Assembly: GCA_013813675.1 (NCBI GenBank)
Contig: JACCRH010000005.1
Location: forward strand, 1-6,231
Source of the DNA: Gemmatimonadales bacterium
GTDB lineage: Bacteria > Gemmatimonadota > Gemmatimonadetes > Gemmatimonadales > GWC2-71-9
Length of the DNA: 6,231 bases
Direction: 5' to 3'
Positions 4,579-6,231 of this stretch are shown piece by piece. Every line of letters begins with the position of its first letter. Within the stretch, counting starts at the first letter, position 1. Under the pieces are notes generated by a model. The model ran no database searches, was not told the origin of the DNA, and saw only the letters and a program-made list of their open reading frames with translations. Made by a program: the position numbers and the translations under genes.

Positions 4579-6038
4579 CACGAGGATCCCAGCTTCTCGG
4601 CCTTCGCGACCGCCTCGTCCATGCCGCCCACCATGTAGAAGGCCTGCTCCGGCAGGTGGTCGAACTCCCCCGAGAGCACCCGCTCGAAGCTCGCGATGGA
4701 CTCCTCCAGCTTGACGTACTTGCCGGGGAAGCCGGTGAACTGCTCCGCCACGAAGAAGGGCTGGGAGAGGAAGCGCTGCACCCGGCGCGCCCGGGCGACG
4801 ATCTGCTTGTCCTCCTCCGACAGCTCGTCCATGCCCAGGATCGCGATGATGTCCTGCAGGGCCTTGTAGCGCTGCAGGGTGCGCTGCACCCCGATGGCGA
4901 CGTTGTAGTGCCGCTCGCCGATGAATTGGGGGTCGAGGATCCGGCTGGAGCTGTCGAGCGGGTCCACCGCGGGGTAGATCCCCAGCTCGGAGATCGCCCG
5001 GGAGAGCACGACAGTCGCGTCGAGGTGGGCGAAGGCCGTTGCCGGCGCGGGGTCGGTCAGGTCGTCGGCCGGCACGTAGATGGCCTGGACCGAGGTGATC
5101 GAGCCCTTGGTGGTCGAGGTGATCCGCTCCTGCAGGTCGCCCATCTCGGTGGCCAGCGTCGGCTGGTAGCCCACCGCGCTGGGCATCCGGCCCAGCAGCG
5201 CGGAGACCTCGGAGCCCGCCTGGGTGAACCGGAAGATGTTGTCGATGAACAGGAGCACGTCCTGCCCCTCGATGTCCCGGAAGTATTCGGCGATGGTGAG
5301 GCCGGTCAGTCCGACCCGGAGCCTGGCGCCCGGCGGCTCGTTCATCTGGCCGTAGATCAGGGCGACGTTCTCCAGGATCTTGGCCTCCTGGAACTCGAGG
5401 TAGAGGTCGTTGCCCTCGCGGGTCCGCTCGCCCACCCCGCAGAACACCGACTTGCCACCGTGGCCCTTGGCCACGTTGTTGATCAGCTCCTGAATGACCA
5501 CCGTCTTGCCCACCCCCGCGCCGCCGAACAGGCCGATCTTGCCGCCCTTCACGAACGGGGCGATGAGGTCGATGACCTTGATGCCGGTCTCGAAGATCTC
5601 GGTCTTGGGCTCGAGGTCGGTAAACTTGGGGGTTTCCCGGTGGATGGGCCAGCGCTCCACGTCTTGGGGCAGCGGCGGTCCCCCGTCCACCGGCTCCCCG
5701 AGGACGTTGAGGATCCGGCCCAGCGCAGCGCTGCCGACGGGGGCGGTGATGGCGCTGCCGGTATCGGTGACCTTCATGCCGCGGGTGACGCCGTCGGTGG
5801 TGCTCATCGCCACCGCGCGCACCTGGTTCTGCCCGATGTGCTGCTGCACCTCGGCGGTGAGCCGCACCTTGAAGCCGCCGCTGTCGTCCTCGATCTCCAG
5901 CGCGTTGTAGATCTCCGGCAGGTGCTCCGGCTCGAACTCGACGTCGAGCACCGGACCGATGACCTGCACCACCCGGCCGACGTTTCTGGCGGCGGTGCCG
6001 GTGGGGGTCTTCTTCTCGGTCGCGATCGCTGTGGCCAT
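4578..6038 (-). CDS. atpD: F1 ATP synthase beta subunit
   Basis: A full-length 486-aa catalytic beta subunit of F1, which makes ATP from ADP and phosphate when driven by gamma rotation. Motifs in order are: N-terminal barrel strand NVGRVVQVIGPV (19-30); P-loop GGAGVGKT (172-179) with Lys178 and Thr179; the catalytic Glu204 in GVGERTREGND; Walker B LLFIDN (262-267) with Asp266; the PSAVGYQPTL loop (286-295); and DELSEED (404-410), the lever contacting gamma. All catalytic residues are present. Compared with typical beta subunits there are about 18 extra residues at the N-terminus (MATAIATEKKTPTGTAAR), a flexible polar leader. The ATG at 6038 is preceded by GAGGGAG (6043-6049). The stop overlaps the atpC start by one base; atpG ends 80 nt upstream. 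No sign of truncation. Confidence 0.98.
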   Translation of the reverse strand: MATAIATEKKTPTGTAARNVGRVVQVIGPVLDVEFEPEHLPEIYNALEIEDDSGGFKVRLTAEVQQHIGQNQVRAVAMSTTDGVTRGMKVTDTGSAITAPVGSAALGRILNVLGEPVDGGPPLPQDVERWPIHRETPKFTDLEPKTEIFETGIKVIDLIAPFVKGGKIGLFGGAGVGKTVVIQELINNVAKGHGGKSVFCGVGERTREGNDLYLEFQEAKILENVALIYGQMNEPPGARLRVGLTGLTIAEYFRDIEGQDVLLFIDNIFRFTQAGSEVSALLGRMPSAVGYQPTLATEMGDLQERITSTTKGSITSVQAIYVPADDLTDPAPATAFAHLDATVVLSRAISELGIYPAVDPLDSSSRILDPQFIGERHYNVAIGVQRTLQRYKALQDIIAILGMDELSEEDKQIVARARRVQRFLSQPFFVAEQFTGFPGKYVKLEESIASFERVLSGEFDHLPEQAFYMVGGMDEAVAKAEKLGSS

Positions 6039-6042
6039 TGTG

Positions 6043-6071
6043 CTCCCTCTTGGTTTCCCGCTTGGTTCCCG
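6043..6071 (-). repeat. Short tandem repeat abutting the atpD ribosome binding site
   Basis: In the 80-bp atpG-atpD gap, the minus strand reads CGGGAACCAAG then CGGGAAACCAAG (plus 6061-6071 and 6049-6060). These are followed directly by AGGGAG, which forms the ribosome binding site, so the SD motif looks like the start of a third copy. It could set local mRNA structure and the level of beta subunit, which is needed in three copies per complex. It may equally be simple slippage. Confidence 0.5.
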
Positions 6072-6118
6072 GCTGGCCCGATTGACTACTCCGTCATCCT
6101 GCTCCCAGCCCGTACCGC

Positions 6119-6231
6119 CTACCCCTGCAGCGCCGCCGCGCCGCCGACGATCTCCGCGATCTCCTGGGTGATGCTGGCCTGCCGCTGGCGGTTGTAGGTG
6201 CGCTTCAGCACCTCGAGGATCTCGCCGGCGT
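6119..6231 (-). CDS. atpG: F1 ATP synthase gamma subunit, C-terminal end (partial)
   Basis: The last 36 codons of a reading frame that enters from the right edge and ends at a TAG (6119-6121). The translation, from AGEILEVLKRTYNRQRQASI to EIVGGAAALQG, matches the strongly conserved C-terminal helix of the gamma subunit (consensus-like R-x-Y-N-R-x-R-Q-x-x-I-T-x-E-I-x-E-I-V-G-G-A-x-A-L). This helix fills the central cavity of the alpha3-beta3 ring and transmits torque. The position directly before atpD fits the usual atpA-G-D-C order. The 5' part lies outside the window. Confidence 0.95.
   Translation of the reverse strand, partial: AGEILEVLKRTYNRQRQASITQEIAEIVGGAAALQG

Noticed and set aside
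6071..6110. GGCTGG/CCAGCC inverted repeat between atpG and atpD
   Set aside because: A 6-bp stem with a 28-nt loop is expected by chance in GC-rich DNA and would not terminate transcription inside the operon.
4656..6197. Plus-strand open frame of 513 codons opposite atpD
   Set aside because: It is the mirror of the conserved atpD coding sequence; its composition is a product of codon bias, and it also spans the atpG-atpD gap and part of atpG.
1532..6231. Sodium-driven ATP synthase inferred from the nearby antiporter
   Set aside because: The ion specificity of the synthase depends on the c-subunit, which is not in the window. Proximity of an NhaP-type gene is not evidence.

Overview
The window is a dense, GC-rich stretch of bacterial chromosome with every supported gene on the minus strand, so transcription runs from the right edge to the left. 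The closest fit is a Gram-negative bacterium with an outer membrane: two genes encode secreted beta-barrel proteins and three encode lipoproteins. The GC content, the Shine-Dalgarno (SD) motifs and the short F1 epsilon subunit are compatible with an uncultured Gemmatimonadota-like lineage. That placement is an inference from style, not proven by the sequence.

Right part (about 6231 to 3660): the end of the F-type ATP synthase operon. In transcription order it holds the 3' end of atpG (gamma), complete atpD (beta), a very short atpC (epsilon, 86 aa, no C-terminal helical domain), and then a 206-aa outer-membrane barrel protein. The start of the barrel gene overlaps the end of atpC by 11 nt. 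A perfect 15-bp GC hairpin lies 14 nt after the barrel gene and probably ends the operon.

Middle (3599 to 1464): a two-gene unit. A probable lipoprotein with two tandem DUF4397-like repeats overlaps by 8 nt the TTG start of a CPA1-family (NhaP-type) Na+(K+)/H+ antiporter. A small hairpin followed by an A/T-rich run lies after the antiporter.

Left part (1389 to 1): a 67-aa Thr/Asp-rich lipoprotein followed by a strong hairpin, then a second barrel protein (224 aa) that resembles the one in the atp operon. Its stop overlaps, as GTGA, the GTG start of another small lipoprotein that runs off the left edge. A perfect -35 box and a 10-bp tandem repeat lie in the 210-bp leader of this unit.

The theme is ion-motive-force energetics (ATP synthase, cation/proton antiporter) interleaved with cell-envelope proteins of unknown function. 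No stretch over 300 bases lacks a gene. The largest gaps are 976-1185, 1390-1531, 3600-3707 and 6039-6118. I saw no tRNA, rRNA, mobile element or CRISPR array, and no convincing novel defence or metabolic system. The most unusual points are the minimal epsilon subunit and the barrel gene tied to the atp operon.
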